Both the position numbers and the translations under genes were made by a program. A model generated the notes under the pieces. It was not told the DNA's origin. It saw only the letters and a list, made by a program, of their open reading frames with translations, and searched no databases. Positions 36,621-48,930 of a stretch of DNA of 64,000 bases are shown here, one piece after another; within the stretch, counting starts at the first letter, position 1; each line of letters begins with the position of its first letter. Origin of the DNA: Tubiluchus corallicola (Eukaryota; Priapulida; Priapulimorpha; Priapulimorphida; Tubiluchidae); NCBI GenBank assembly GCA_030141605.1, contig JAQGDQ010000295.1:62001-126000 (forward strand), written 5' to 3'.

Positions 36621-38283
36621 ACAGTGGCCGAGCGCACATCATAGCCAAAGATGTAAACCAGACAAATCTTTGTCGCAGCTCACCAAATTTACGTGTTTAC
36701 TGAAACAAATCGCCCATTCAATGGCAGGGCATGAAGCATTCAACAGAAAATTTTTTGTTAGCAAATGTTTATTCTTCATTTCACGTCGGTTTCGGGTAGA
36801 AAGTCGTAACGTTTATGGCGTATTTTCCTCGAATAATTCCCAGTCACTTCAAACACCGGGTCATTCAAAGCAAACAGCGACAAATCACTAGTTAAACGAA
36901 TCTTTAAGGATTTTCTACAAGAGCCTGAATGACTGATGGACTGGGACAAATGTTTACAGAACAAGTTTGTGTTAAAACATGGCGGAGGTGCTTTGTTTCT
37001 GATGGAAATCTCATAGCTACAAGTAGTGCTTGTTTTTTACTTGCTTTTATTTATTTGCTTATATAATGGGGTAATGTCGGCCATCCAGTTTTTACACACT
37101 CAAATTAGGTGACGTGATCTAGACGGACCTAGACATGCTTTTTATAAAATATGTATATATTTTATATAACATAAATGAATTTATAAATACTACGTATGCA
37201 AATGCAAGGTAAATCATTGAAAAAATCTAATGTTCATTTGTTTGCTCAGTCATTCAGTCTCATATTTCTACTCCTTTTTAACTTGTATGTTCTGTCATTT
37301 GATTGTTTACTGTGCGTTTTTTCTGATTTGGGAGAGTTGCTGCTATGACAAAACTGAATGACTCAACGAATATCTAATTTTTCGTTGCTCATCAAATGCC
37401 TCCCAGTCTATCTTACTAAATGACAGACTGACTGACTAACTCGCCGACTGCTTGGTTAAGTAAATGCGTGCCTGGCCCGACCCTCGACGATGCGTAAAAA
37501 CACATCCCGGAAGGGAATACGAAAATAAATCGCCGTGGAAGCGTTTGGCTCTGAAAAGAACAATATTTATCGTGTAAACACAAGAGCAGCTACCAGAAGA
37601 GATTGCAATTAGCCCTGTACAAATGCCATCAGGCATTTAATCTGGAATCAAGCTTTTACAAATAAGCGGTGGAGGTTTCTACCAAAACTGATTACAGCAC
37701 ACCCTAGTGATCTTCAAAACACAGGAGGTCCGGGCAAAAACACTCAAGACTTATAAGATAGGTAGATCATTAAAATTTATACTGTTCCAATTTTACAAAA
37801 AATGTAACAGAGTTACAAAAAAAGTAGCAGGTACTATTTGATGGAAGCGTAATAAAATGTCTATAAAAGACAAACTTGACAATTTCGATTGATATTTCTG
37901 GAAAAGTCTAGAAAGTAACAATACTGTAATTATACACGGGATAGTCGTAGAAAGCACTCCATGCGGTTAACTGACTGTAACAACTAGCAAGCAAGCAACC
38001 ATAGATATATCAGTTTCAAACCAAAGATCTGTTTACTCATCAAACCCATGATATAAACCAAGGTAAAGTTTGCATACAGTAGGAAACTAAACAGACTTAA
38101 TCGCTGCCACGCTAGATAAACTTTAGCTCAATGAGACAAGATAGCTTACTGTCTAGATAGTGCAAACATCCAAGCTCGATGCAACCAACAGTGAAACTTC
38201 TCAGCAACAAACAGCCTCTGTAAAACGGTTAGCTCAGCAATGCACGGCATGAGGCAAAACGACACCATTTTTAACTGAATGGC
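36621..38283. other. Nothing recognised
   Basis: Unique sequence between the hAT-type MITE and the family C copy; small ORFs only. Confidence 0.5.
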
Positions 38284-38726
38284 ATTTAAAGGTTTATATA
38301 ACTCCAACAGACATTGAAGTTTTTTTAAACATTATCATGAGTACGCAAAGAATTCATAGTTATTATCAAGCAAAAGAGGCTTAAGAATTCAATAACTTGC
38401 CTTTTGGCAAATTTCGCATCTTTGGCGCGAGTGAGCGAGAATGACGTACGAGGTGCAGAAAGCGTCTTTGGTTACCGATCTTTGGTGACCTCGCTACTGC
38501 ACTCATAACGTCATTCGTCTTGCGCAACGAAAATGGCGGTGCTTCAAATTTAATACCGCTAACAACAAAGTGATAAAAAATATAAAAAAAACAAGTATTA
38601 CAATAAGTTTATAATAAAATAAAATAACTTATTATATTAATTAACATAACTCAATAAATAAAATTAGTAATGAAAGTAGGATTTTAAGTTGTAAAGGCTT
38701 ATAGTAAGGATTTAGTTTGACTTTAA
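38284..38726 (+). mobile_element. Dispersed repeat family C copy
   Basis: Partner of 17122-17568 in the same orientation, with substitutions and small indels. It starts TTTAAAGGTTTATATAACTC and ends near GACTTTAAATAA. Non-autonomous, class unknown. Confidence 0.65.
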
Positions 38727-39483
38727 ATAAAATTACACTCAATTCTCATTTCATGCAAGAATAAAAATGGCCTCTTCAATACGGAACGCAAATGGCGAAT
38801 TTCAGTGCAAAACTTTGCTGAAGACAAAAAATAATCTGAAGATATACAAAGCTTATTAATCTCAGATAATTAATATTGCACTCTTGCACGTGATACTACG
38901 CATGCGCCAACATGCCTGGTAGTTATAATTTATTGTAATAATAGTGTTCAGAGACTTAAAGTGCTTTATGTATAATTTTGTACTGTATAACAATTATTCC
39001 TGCGACCGAAATGTGCTGTAGCGTTATTACTCAGGGCAATAGACAAAACAAGTGTACTTCAAAATGACATAGTAGAGAAAGTGGCATTGTTACTTTGAAA
39101 AATATTCAGTTATGGTGAGTTGTCCAAAAAAATAAAGTACGTGATCTGTAAAACTGTGGATCCTAGGTATATTTTCTTATTTACATATAGCTGTGTATAT
39201 GTAGTACTTTCAAACTTTCAGAGCTTATCTCAATTTGCAACTTTCAACGCATATCACCATTAGGTATTGTATTCTAATTTCTTTTTCCAGTAAAAAAAAT
39301 TCAAGAAGAATCATGAGAAACAAAAACGAGCAAGTATGCTTCATTATGATATCCATCATTTCAGATAATTATACTAGTTTAGCTAACATTGTATAATTAG
39401 CATATTCAAAAACTACATCCCATTATCTGGTTTTAGTTGGCTAGCGTGCCCATAAACTATATGTCGTAACTATTACATTATAA

Positions 39484-39520
39484 TAGTAATCTTTATTTAA
39501 AGTCGACTTTAAACAACGTA
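39484..39520 (-). mobile_element. LINE 3' end (inverted)
   Basis: The plus strand reads TAGTAATCTTTATTTAAAGT followed by CGACTTT, the reverse complement of the AGTCGACTTTAAATAAAG 3' terminus seen at 28918-28932. The element would run leftward-ending, with its body at higher coordinates (possibly to about 39760). No coding remnant is seen. Confidence 0.5.
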
Positions 39521-39975
39521 CAACATAAGCCATGAAGCACAGATTATTATTACCCCGCTTTTACCCTTAAACACCAAGTGCGAGGCAGGGCAACAGTAAT
39601 ACCATTTTTAAAGTTTTTGGTAATACCCGACTGCGTGCAAAGCACACGCATTATTCACTAGACTATATACCGTCTGATCTATACTCTGTAGCTTGTTTGG
39701 TACACATATCCACACCAGATAATCAATAATTTTTAACGGGTAACCAAGAACTACACATCAAGACTACTCTTCCTTAGTTTGCCTGCTATCTCCTGCGTAA
39801 ACACAGACTCTCCACCCAAATAAACCTGTCAGAAACGTTTAAAAGTGAAGGAAATGATAATATTTAGGTTAAGACGTCGTCGTAGATATATGTACACTTG
39901 TCTGAGGCGTTAGCCAAGACTAATTTTAAACATTTTTCTAAGAGAACAGTCTTGTTAACAAAACTTAATAAACAG

Positions 39976-40029
<54 letters not shown>

Positions 40030-40043
40030 GCAGCAGCAGCAGC

Positions 40044-40115
<72 letters not shown>

Positions 40116-40138
40116 AATAATAATAATAACAATAATAG
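39976..40138. repeat. Compound (AAT)n-(CAG)n-(CAA)n-(AAT)n microsatellite
   Basis: AATAATAATAATAATAATAA for about 50 bp, a short CAGCAGCAGCAGCAG block, about 85 bp of CAACAACAACAACAA, then AAT units again. Homopolymeric ORFs are artefacts. Confidence 0.95.
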
Positions 40139-40561
40139 TTGATTCTTAAAACCGCACTCCATCTGAAGATCTCAGTACTTTTTACAATAAAATTAGAGAT
40201 AAAAAAAATCACACAATCAATGGCAATAAAAATAATTATGCAGTTACAATTTAAAAGAAATAGGTACGTATGATGCTGAATAAAAATTCGCAATTACAGT
40301 TTACATAAAAATAGTTATAATTTCAAATTAATAGGTTGAAATGTGCATGAAAATGAGTAGAAAGTCATGGTTACAAATAAAATACAGATGAACTGAAAAT
40401 GAGCAAAAGGCAGTGTCACAAGAAATACAGAGCTTAAATTAATGTACTGAAATATTTGCAGTGCAAATCAATTAAAAAGGTATAATCTAAAGCAATTGAG
40501 TAAAATGTTCAAGAAGCAGCAAGAGCATTTTGACCGCTTTTTTTGAAGGTTATGTGAGAAA

Positions 40562-40612
40562 TTAAAAAACTAATCTTTCTGGTAGAACATTCCAGAGTTT
40601 TGGAGCGACAAT
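40562..40612 (-). pseudogene. Short LINE C-terminal relic
   Basis: The minus strand encodes IVAPKLWNVLPERLVF followed by a stop, matching the LWNxLPxxL block of LINE C-termini. Further minus-strand codons contain more stops, so only a trace remains. Identification rests on about a dozen residues. Confidence 0.4.
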
Positions 40613-41062
40613 TTAAAATTCACAAGATATAGTATAGTATTTACAAACTATAGTGACGACACGATTAGCACGCACTTACTGATTAAGCCCAAATTTTTCA
40701 CTGTTGTACTAGCAATAGTTGTGCTGTCTTTCGTTTTTGTGACGGATTATAATAATGGCCCTCAAGCCTTATGAATGGAAAGCATTGTAACCTGCTGCTC
40801 AATACCGCATCACATTGGTTGCAATCGATCAAAAATCAATTTACAACTCAGCACGACTGCAAGGGTATTATGTCACCAAAAATTTATATTATTAGCAAAG
40901 CCACCATTAGCACAAATTGCTGAAAATTGCATAATTTTGAGAAGAAACCAAATTGCAAATTTAAATCATTTTCATTAAATAAGAAACAAAACATTGAGCA
41001 CTAGTGCAGTGAAATTTCAGAACATTTAGAATGGCCATCATGAACATTATTACCATGGCAGT

Positions 41063-41412
41063 ACATCACAGAGGAGGGGCCGAATTATGAACTTTTGGGA
41101 CCACTAGGGTAACAAAATTATGGACTCCCTCAGAGGGAGCCGTTCTCTAACTCGCACGCACCCGTCTTGAATATTTTTTACTCGTGATATATTTTAGCTT
41201 GAAGTAAACTTATTGTAAATTTTTTAACTAAACTAGAATAACTATCTTTTCAAAATATTTTTTTAAGAAATACCACTATTTTACTATCCATTACAAACAA
41301 AATTAGCACATACTTCAACACAACCGTAGTGAAACAACATATTTTTTACCAAATGTTACCAAAGCTTGAGAGCCCCAAGCTTGATGCGCCCTAGTGTGCA
41401 GCCTATACTAGC
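41063..41412 (+). mobile_element. Dispersed repeat family D copy
   Basis: Starts near CACAGAGGAGGGGCCGAATT. Shares GACCACTAGGGTAACAAAAT / GGAGCC / CTCGCACGCACC / TTGAATATTTTTTACTCGTG with 44045-44470. The CAGxGG start and GGGCC-rich subterminal sequence resemble the hAT-like MITE at 36337, but the other end and a target-site duplication were not found. Confidence 0.5.
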
Positions 41413-41413
41413 A

Positions 41414-41477
41414 CATAGGATAATCTGGTCCTGCAAAGAGGAGTGTACTCCTCTTTGCAGGGCCAGATTATCCTATG
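41414..41477. repeat. 31-bp-arm hairpin with 2-base loop
   Basis: Arms 41414-41444 and 41447-41477 match at 30 of 31 positions, the single difference allowing a G-U pair in RNA. The CTGCAAAGAGGAGT arms meet at GT. It abuts the right end of the family D copy. Confidence 0.9.
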
Positions 41478-42814
41478 CAAGTATACAGTAACTACACGTG
41501 GAGATTTGAACGATCAACCCCCCACACACCCCACCCATCCTAGTATCAGAAGATGCGCCCCTGGTGGTCACTCGCAAGACAGTAAGCTCTCGTTTAACTT
41601 TAGGCGTTCTTCAAGTCCTCAAGCATATGATAGCTTTAACTAGTTTATATCATTGAGCATTACTGGCAACATGTTTAAACACAGTCTACAGTAAGCTGCA
41701 CACCTCCGGGGCAGGAATTTAAACGTACATTAAATGGGAGGAACCACATCATAGATGGCAATAAACCATTATCTCTGAGCTTAGAGCCTTTAACCTTTTA
41801 AATAAGCTCATAAATGATGGTTATATTGTGTTTTGTTCTATTATATTATATTGAATTTTATTGTATTGTATTCATCAATAAACTTATTATGCTTATAGAG
41901 CAAAAACACATACACAACAGGTAAAACAAAGAAAGCATTAAGTAATGAGATATAAGAACTTCCATTGTAACGTAATCAGTAAACCAAGCTCGTGAATCTG
42001 ACTGGCTGAATGAGTGTCTGACTAACTGACCTAATAAACTAACTGATTGCTATTTCATTAGTCCCCACATTAATAAAACAAGAAATGCTTTACTTTTGAA
42101 ACTATATCAGTCAGTGTTCCAATTTTCATTAATAAAATATTCCCTTCCAAGTATAAAAGGACTTTATCTTCAGGATAATTTTCGCTTCCCTCTTGAAGAA
42201 AACTTTTGTGCAGGAAGCCATAATTAACCCACAATAAAAATGCAAGGCAGTGCAATTAGTAGCCAACGCAGACAAACTAAGATGACTGTGAAGGCACTAG
42301 CATACTGGACAACGAAATTACATCTTCCCTGGTGACACGAACCTCAATTCTTCTCTTCCTTCTGCGCATGCGCAAAAAGATTAATAATAATTTCCTTTAC
42401 ATTAGACTTCTGCTGCAGCTTCCTCCCAGCACTCCTTATCAGTTGATGAAATCTTGTTCTTTATCAGATAATGCGCTATGCTAGTGAGGCACTGCAGCCT
42501 GTATCATGGTTTTCATCTCACGGGATGTAAGGAACAGAGTTTGCCAGCTTCACAACTGACTTCAAGATTAAATCAAAATTAAAGGAAAAGCAAACTAAAG
42601 ATAAGCGCTGCTTTGCAATTGGCAAGGTCAATCCCCTCCTTACTAAATTCAAATTATAAACATTATCGCTCTGAAATTAATTTTGATTTTACTCTTGGCA
42701 CGCCTAATTTGTTTGTGACCTTGTATTCTGTAATTATGTAAATGAAATGTAATAGCATGTGTGCATGTTCCAAGTTTCCAAATGGGGAAGAAGTGTGGTG
42801 TTTCCAACACCATA

Positions 42815-43636
42815 AAAGGGAAGAAAAAAGAATTTTAAAATATGTCTCAAAAAGCTTTCCATACAAAGTTATATTACTTAACATCACACTTAGCTACTTG
42901 AAAGACTCATGTAATTGGAAGAGAAAACGCTTAATAATTTTAAATATTCGCACCACCTGGTAAACCAGCATTGCATCGCCATCACAGTGCGCACCACCTC
43001 GTAAAACAGCATTGCATCGCCATCACAGTGCGCACCACCTGGTAAAACAGCATTGCATCGCCATCACAGTGCGCACCACCTCGTAAAACAGCATTGCATC
43101 GCCATCACAGTGCGCACCACCTGGTAAAACAGCATTGCATCGCCACCACAGTGCGCACCACCTGGTAAAACAGCATTGCATCGCCATCACAGTGCGCACC
43201 ACCTGGTAAAACAGCATTGCATCGCCATCACAGTGCGCACCACCTGGTAAAACAGCATTGCATCGCCATCACAGTGCGCACCACCTGGTAAAACAGCATT
43301 GCATCGCCACCACAGTGCGCACCACCACTTGTTCACCAAAAACACATGATTAATTTTATTGACAATATAAAGTAATCTGACATTTTCCTTAGTTAGCAAA
43401 GAATGTGCTGTGCATGCTCTGATTATTTTTTAAACTTTACGCAATGTTATCTGAACTTGCAACAAGCGACTTGCCGTTAAAATGGCTACGCTATGCAGGA
43501 GTTTAAATTTATAAGTTTTATACAGCGTTACTATTAACGCAAGCTCTGTGTGTAATAAAATAACATGCAAGTGATATAAAATTTCAAGGCGATTTTTTTA
43601 AACTTTATATATGAAGGGTGTTTCCTTATGCTTTAA
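42815..43636 (+). mobile_element. Family A MITE copy enlarged by an internal minisatellite
   Basis: Left part (AGGGAAGAAAAAAGAATTTT, then CTTTCCATACAAAGTTATAT) and right part (TTAGTTAGCAAAGAATG to TTCCTTATGCTTTAA) match the corresponding segments of the 18090 copy. Between them lies the 41-bp tandem array at 42950-43326. The far left terminus is missing or too diverged. Confidence 0.65.
42950..43326. repeat. 41-bp minisatellite, 9 full units plus a partial
   Basis: Units start GCACCACCTGGTAAAACAGC and end ATCACAGTGC. Nine full units and eight bases of a tenth are present, nearly identical. Two variable positions (CTGG/CTCG and CCATCAC/CCACCAC) alternate in the first units, indicating growth partly by dimers. 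Cysteine-rich open frames seen on the minus strand are a by-product of the repeat (three units equal 41 codons), not a gene. Confidence 0.9.
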
Positions 43637-44044
43637 GCTCTTACAGTAAAGAATGACAATGCACAATGTAACTTACACGAAAAAATCTCTTATACAACAA
43701 TACCAATGGGTAACAAAGCCGCAGATTTATCAACTAAGAAACGCATAATAAGCGGCCAAAAAACATTCGTGGATTAGGCTAAACAGATGATCCTCTGGGA
43801 TCGCAGCTTTAGCAGTAAAGCACAGCAAAAAGCTGTAGAAACGCCCGATAATTTAATTGTCAATGAATAACAGGAACTGTACACAAAGCAGAACGGCTCA
43901 TAAATATTCGTTGACGTCTGTTTGCACTGACTGTTTGTTATGCAAGTAATTATTATGCAGTTAGACCTGAAAGCCAGCCTGCCGTGACGTCACTTACATA
44001 ACCGAGAATTTAAATCATTTTGTGGAGCGGCAAAATAGAAATAG

Positions 44045-44470
44045 AAGCCATTACAATCAGGGTGGGATTGTGACCTTCTGGGCCCCTAGGCTAATGAAAT
44101 TATGAGGCCCACTCTGACAGAGCCACCCTCTTATTTGCTCGCACTCGTCTCGAATATTTTTTACTTGTGATATATTTAAGCAGCAGTTGCATAGCTGGGG
44201 GCCCATATTTCAAATAAATGGCTTCAAATAGGGGCCCTTGTCTTAAATAAAGGGCGTCAAACAAGGGCCCTTTGTCTCAAATAAAAAGCCTCAAACAGAG
44301 ATTCTTTATCTCAAATGAGAAGCCACGTTAAAATTGGATTTTCAGAATTCCTGGCCTCCTTTTTTAAAGTTGAAATTTTATTTCAAGTTATATGAATTAT
44401 TCAGCAATGCAAAGTATGCCCCCAAGTGTGAAGAGCCCTGGGCTGCAGATTATTAGATAATCCAGCTCAG
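44045..44470 (+). mobile_element. Dispersed repeat family D copy
   Basis: Shares with 41063-41412 a CAGGGTGGGATTGTGACC-like start, GGCCCCTAGGCTAATGAAAT, GCTCGCACTCGTCTCG and AATATTTTTTACTTGTGATA. It contains the 33-34 bp tandem repeat at 44197-44325 in its middle, absent from the other copy, and ends near GATAATCC. Confidence 0.5.
44197..44325. repeat. 33-34 bp degenerate tandem repeat, about 4 units
   Basis: Units of the type GGGGCCCTTGTCTTAAATAA followed by a GGGCGTCAAACA segment. They diverge progressively to the right. The array lies inside the family D copy. Confidence 0.7.
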
Positions 44471-46677
44471 ATTACAACACACGTCAGTCGCAAATTATCA
44501 GTAAACAGGCTTTTACAGTGTATAGGCAATATTTAAAAGGTTACATCTAAAACGTTAACTACTATATATTTATTGCGCTTAAATCACTTTTCAGTTGTCT
44601 ATTATTTCTACAAACCGTTTAAAGCAAGTCAGGTACAAGGCGCATCATCATTTTGGTCAGAATTTTTAAATGAGAAACAATCGGCTATAAAAACAACGGG
44701 CAACTATGCAGGGTCGTCCAGAAAAAGCATCCCTGCAAATTTTTTAATAAAACAAAAATCACATGTCAAAAACGTAAAAAAACTGAATAGATTAACTATG
44801 AATATTATTATAGTTTAAAAGAAAAAAATTCCTAAAATTTACTGTTTTGAACGAAAAAGTAACTCGGTTTTCGATGCTTTTATCTACATAACTTAGGAAA
44901 CGGCCCTGACTTAAATCTTCTAGATTTTAGCAGACGGGAGAAATAACTCAGCGAGGATATTACGTAAGAAAAATCAAACACGTTCCTGAACAGAATGGGA
45001 AAAAAGTTTTGCTTCTATTATTGACCAAATTTCTCGTAAATGGCATTGTCAAATTCTGACCTAGGCATCATAAAGTGATCGAAACGGAAGGACAAAGAGA
45101 AAGACAAAGACAAGATTTATTTACCGTCGCTCATTTAAAGACAACATCAGCACTAACGGCCATTTAGCGACTTACACTTACAACAATACAAATAAGGACG
45201 CTACACACAAATAAAAAACAACATGAAAAGTATATGTTCCATGCATTTTTAGAAACAGTTCAGTAAAAATAAAATACAAAACTTACAGTTAACTATTTCA
45301 TGTGTATGATACACATGTATTCATTGTTATTCTGCTAAATTTTTGTCTTTCCACTTGTTGATTTTTGATTTATTAAAGAATTTGCAGATAATGTTTTTTT
45401 CTGGACTATAATTCTTTCTAACTCGAGTTGTTAACCCACTTTTTCAACTAAAATTACCTGTTAACTGTTTGCCAGCATAAGGCCCGAAGTTAGACGCTAT
45501 ATAGGCTAACAGCCACGCGAAGAATTTCGTAAATTTTAATGTTGATTTCCGTGTTTTAATTCGGATAACATTAAGTCTATGTATGCCAGTATTCAGCACT
45601 TAGATGGAAAACAACTTTTACACACACCTCCAATACTGCCCAATACGCATCATTGCAACTGGAACGTGTAAATTGTACGTCCAGGTTACAATAACAATTT
45701 GCAATTGCTCAATCTCTTAATAACGAGAAGTGTTAATAACTCTCATCTTTATTCCTTACAAAGCAACCACTTAAAAACCAGGTAAACGGGCTTGATCTAC
45801 AACAAAAACCACAATACGTGAACGCCTACCTGTCCAAAGAGAAAGTGTCTTTCAAATTTGCTCCCATAACACAATCAGCAAGTACACTGTTGAATTTCTA
45901 CTTTGGTTGTTCACTAACATCATTAAATCTTTGTACCAGGAAATTGAAAAGATTGGTTGTTACAACTGCTCGTTAAAAGTTTTAATTAATGCAAGCGGAA
46001 ATCCCAAAATCAAAACAGCGACTTGTTAAATACTACACAGGAAGTTCCAGAAATATTCAGTACATGAACAGATTTATATTCAGATCTGGAACGCGTGCCA
46101 GTGAGAGGCAGATAGCACGTGTGCTTAGCAGCTTCCGGTAGTCATAACAACAAGAAGATGAATCCTAAGAAGCAAGAACCTCAGAGCACGCGCCAACACT
46201 ATAAATCCAAGCTACCATAATGATGCGCACGCGACTAAGTGCAGTGGTAAGTACCACCTTTTGATTTGCCTACCTTTGAGGGCACGAAAGGGATTTCGAA
46301 ATTTAGTTGATCTAGACTGAACCATGAATGAATCAATAGTTAACCTCCAAAGGTGACAGTGAACAGATTTCCAGGAAGTAACAACAACCTGTGTTGATAG
46401 AAAAAATAAAAAATCAATATGCAATAATAAAATTTTCTCCTTTATTCACATTTTATTCGAACATGCAAACTTATAGAATTTGTTTCATACATCACACAAC
46501 CAACTTAAAATGTGACCTCGGCAGCCAACACAAATGTCATCAAAATATAGTTGTCACTCTGAATAAGTAATAGTCAAGTATCACGAATATTAGTGAATTA
46601 AAGTACTATGGTAACTACAAATCCATCTAGCACATTGACAAATTTTAATGGCTTGCCTTTATTTAGTAAAATGTAGA
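44471..46677. other. No supported gene
   Basis: A slightly GC-richer patch at 46090-46260 ends in GTGGTAAGTACC, a good donor-like sequence after a short ATGATGCGC frame, but no further exon support. The rest is AT-rich. Confidence 0.4.
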
Positions 46678-47310
46678 TTAAAGGACAAGTAAACCCTCCA
46701 CATACATAAGGCTTAAAAAATTCGTTTTGAAATTTTATATCACCTACATACACTGCCTTTTTGCATGCAGGGCTTGCGTCAGCAGCAATGCTGTATAAAA
46801 CTTGTAAATTTAAACTCCCGTGATGCCGTTAGGCGCAGCCATTTTAATAGTAGGTCGTTTGATACAAATTTAGATAATACTGCGTGAAGTTTGAAAAAAT
46901 AATCAGAGCATGTTACTAACTAAGTAAAATTTTAAATTACTGTATCTTGTCAATACGATTAAAAATACGTTTTTGGTTAGTAAGTGACGCACTCTGGAGG
47001 GTGAGCCAGTGACATTTTACCAATTGACACGAACATTTTAAATTATTATTCCTAGTTACATAAATCTTTCCAACAGGTAAGCGAAATGCTAAGTAATATA
47101 GATTTGCATGGAGTTTTTGAGACATAATTTAACATTGTCTTTTCTTCCCCTGATTTACGTTTGGGTAAGTGACGAATGGCGCCGTCGGAACAGTATTGCG
47201 GGAGATTTAAAATGAAAATTTAAAATGAATGGAATTGCTGTAAAGTAACATATTTTTCCAAGGCGATTGTTCTGAAACCTACTTCAGGTACCCCTTTTCT
47301 TGTCCTTTAA
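46678..47310 (-). mobile_element. Family A MITE, complete copy (TTAA-flanked)
   Basis: The copy starts TTAAAGGACAAG and ends CTTGTCCTTTAA, a perfect 12-bp inverted pair that includes TTAA at each end. The interior of about 630 bp has no ORF and matches, in inverted orientation, the copy at 18090-18750 (shared blocks around the TTGAAATTTTATAT and GGTACCCCTTTTCTTG segments). TTAA ends recall piggyBac-type targeting, but the TIR does not start with the usual CCC, so the superfamily is open. Confidence 0.75.
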
Positions 47311-48127
47311 ATAAACTGCAAACTGCTAAATAAGAGAAATCGTATGAAAATTTTCTGCAATTTTACTTTCACTTTTTACATATTTATTTATTACACAGCT
47401 CCGTATTTAATCAAGACTACAGGTACTATAAACTGGTCCCCTTGCGCCATCTAGCGAAAAATTTTCATACTATTAATTTATGATAGTAATAGATTCCGAA
47501 TTTGCATACGATTAAATAATGAATGGATTTTAATGATATGTCTTACGAAAATTTATATAAAAAAAGTAAATTAGTAATTCAGGTCAGGCTGTTGTCCGCG
47601 ATCCGAACTAACCACAGATTGTAAATTTAATACGAACTCGAACTGCATATTTTGACATCAAGGCTTTTGTTACTATTAGGTAAACAGTACCAACACACAA
47701 GTTAATTAGAGAGTTGGTAAATTAAATTAAATCCAATAAAGACTGTAGAGCTCTCATGGACATTTTCAGTGGCACTATTACGGTAGCACTTCGCGTTAAC
47801 GTATCATACGCAAGCACTTTCAGTGGACCTTCGCACAACTATAGCAGAACACAAGCAATTTCAGGGCGAAAGCTTACAAAAGAACCACAGGTCTAAGCAG
47901 CAACACTAACACTACAAATAGTTTGTTGATTACACACCACAAACAATTCAGTTTTTGAGTGAAGTTCACGTGGATGTGTGTCACTTACAGTTAACACTGG
48001 GTAAAACCTTTTCAGAACGTACTACTTGCAGAGAGAATAAAAAGAAAGTACAGTTAATTTAATCGTCAGCATATCAATAGTCGAACAGTTAAGAGGACAG
48101 ACTCTTGTGTTCTCTGTTGTAACAACC

Positions 48128-48190
48128 AAAGTTAAGCAATGCCGAACCTAGCCAGTAACCGATTATGGATGGTTGGTTACTAGGTGCTGG
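48128..48190 (+). mobile_element. 5S rRNA-derived (SINE3-like) fragment
   Basis: AAGTTAAGCAATGCCGAACC, then CCAGTAACC, GGATGGTTGGTTAC and AGGTGCTG follow the order of the 5S rRNA internal control region and 3' half (GCTAAGCA...GTTAGTACTTGGATGGG...GGTGCTG). It is too diverged for a functional 5S gene. The element body may run on to about 48360. Confidence 0.5.
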
Positions 48191-48454
48191 CAACTAGCAC
48201 ACTGTGAGCAGCTATTTGTCTATGCATCCAACTGTCGATACGTCATCCGTGCCGGTTCGGTATCTAATCCTAGAGAGCTATCATTGACAAGGTCCCAGTC
48301 CGGCCACAACTATCTACATCAAGTAGGTTCTTCTGTTGAGTGTTGGATCACATTTTATACATTTTAAAGTGATAAATTGTATAAAAGCTAGACCTTTGAT
48401 AAAGTAAAATTTTAAATCATTTTCTGTAACTTACTTTGTATTTTTTAGCCTTTA

Positions 48455-48600
48455 AGCCCGTGTCACACAGAGCTGCACATAATCCCTAAGGCGTAAGCCG
48501 CGAGGAGAAAAAGCCGCCTTTTGAAAAATGAACGTATTTTAACTAATGGTTCCTGTCGCACAGATTTGCCATAAGGCGTTTTCGCTAACATGGTAATTAA
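48455..48600 (+). mobile_element. Possible DNA-transposon end with GTGTCACACAGAGC
   Basis: TTAAGCCCGTGTCACACAGA followed by two similar sub-blocks containing AAGGCG(T)AAGCC / CATAAGGCGTTTTCGC. The GTGTCACAC-type start is common among MITEs in animal genomes. The opposite end was not found, so this stays tentative. Confidence 0.3.
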
Positions 48601-48883
48601 TAGGTTTGTGTTTTACAATACATAATTCATTTCATTTGTATCATAAGAATTCGTAAAGCAATGGTCTTATCAACATGAAAAAGCAATTTTTAAGCCCGAC
48701 ATTTCACTAATACTAGAATCAGATACGTGCATTGGCTAAACGGATTATGGCAAATGGATTACACAGAGCAAGGAGCATACTGCAGATTATGACGTACGCT
48801 TTACCGAAGATGGAAGGCGCCTTATATTGCCTCCCCAGTACGCCCAAGAATTATTTGCACTTCAAAAGCACTTACTGTGTATA

Positions 48884-48930
48884 ATAATAATAATACTAAT
48901 AACCTTTATTTAAAGTCGGCTTTTGGACGA
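48884..48930 (-). mobile_element. LINE 3' end with ATT-type tail (inverted)
   Basis: ATAATAATAATACTAATAA (the complement of an ATT-type 3' tail) is followed by CCTTTATTTAAAGTCGGCTT, the same 3' terminus as at 39484 and, inverted, 28918. The body may extend to about 49130 as AT-rich 3' UTR without coding sequence. Confidence 0.5.

Noticed and set aside
42950-43326. CRISPR-like array (regular repeats)
   Set aside because: Units are contiguous without unique spacers, in a eukaryotic genome, so it is a minisatellite.
43023-43399. Cys/Trp-rich repetitive minus-strand ORFs
   Set aside because: Produced by the 41-bp minisatellite; three units equal 41 codons, so a frame stays open by arithmetic.
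46195-46255. Possible short exon ending at GTGGTAAGTACC
   Set aside because: The donor-like sequence is good but the ATG frame before it is only nine codons and nothing else supports it.
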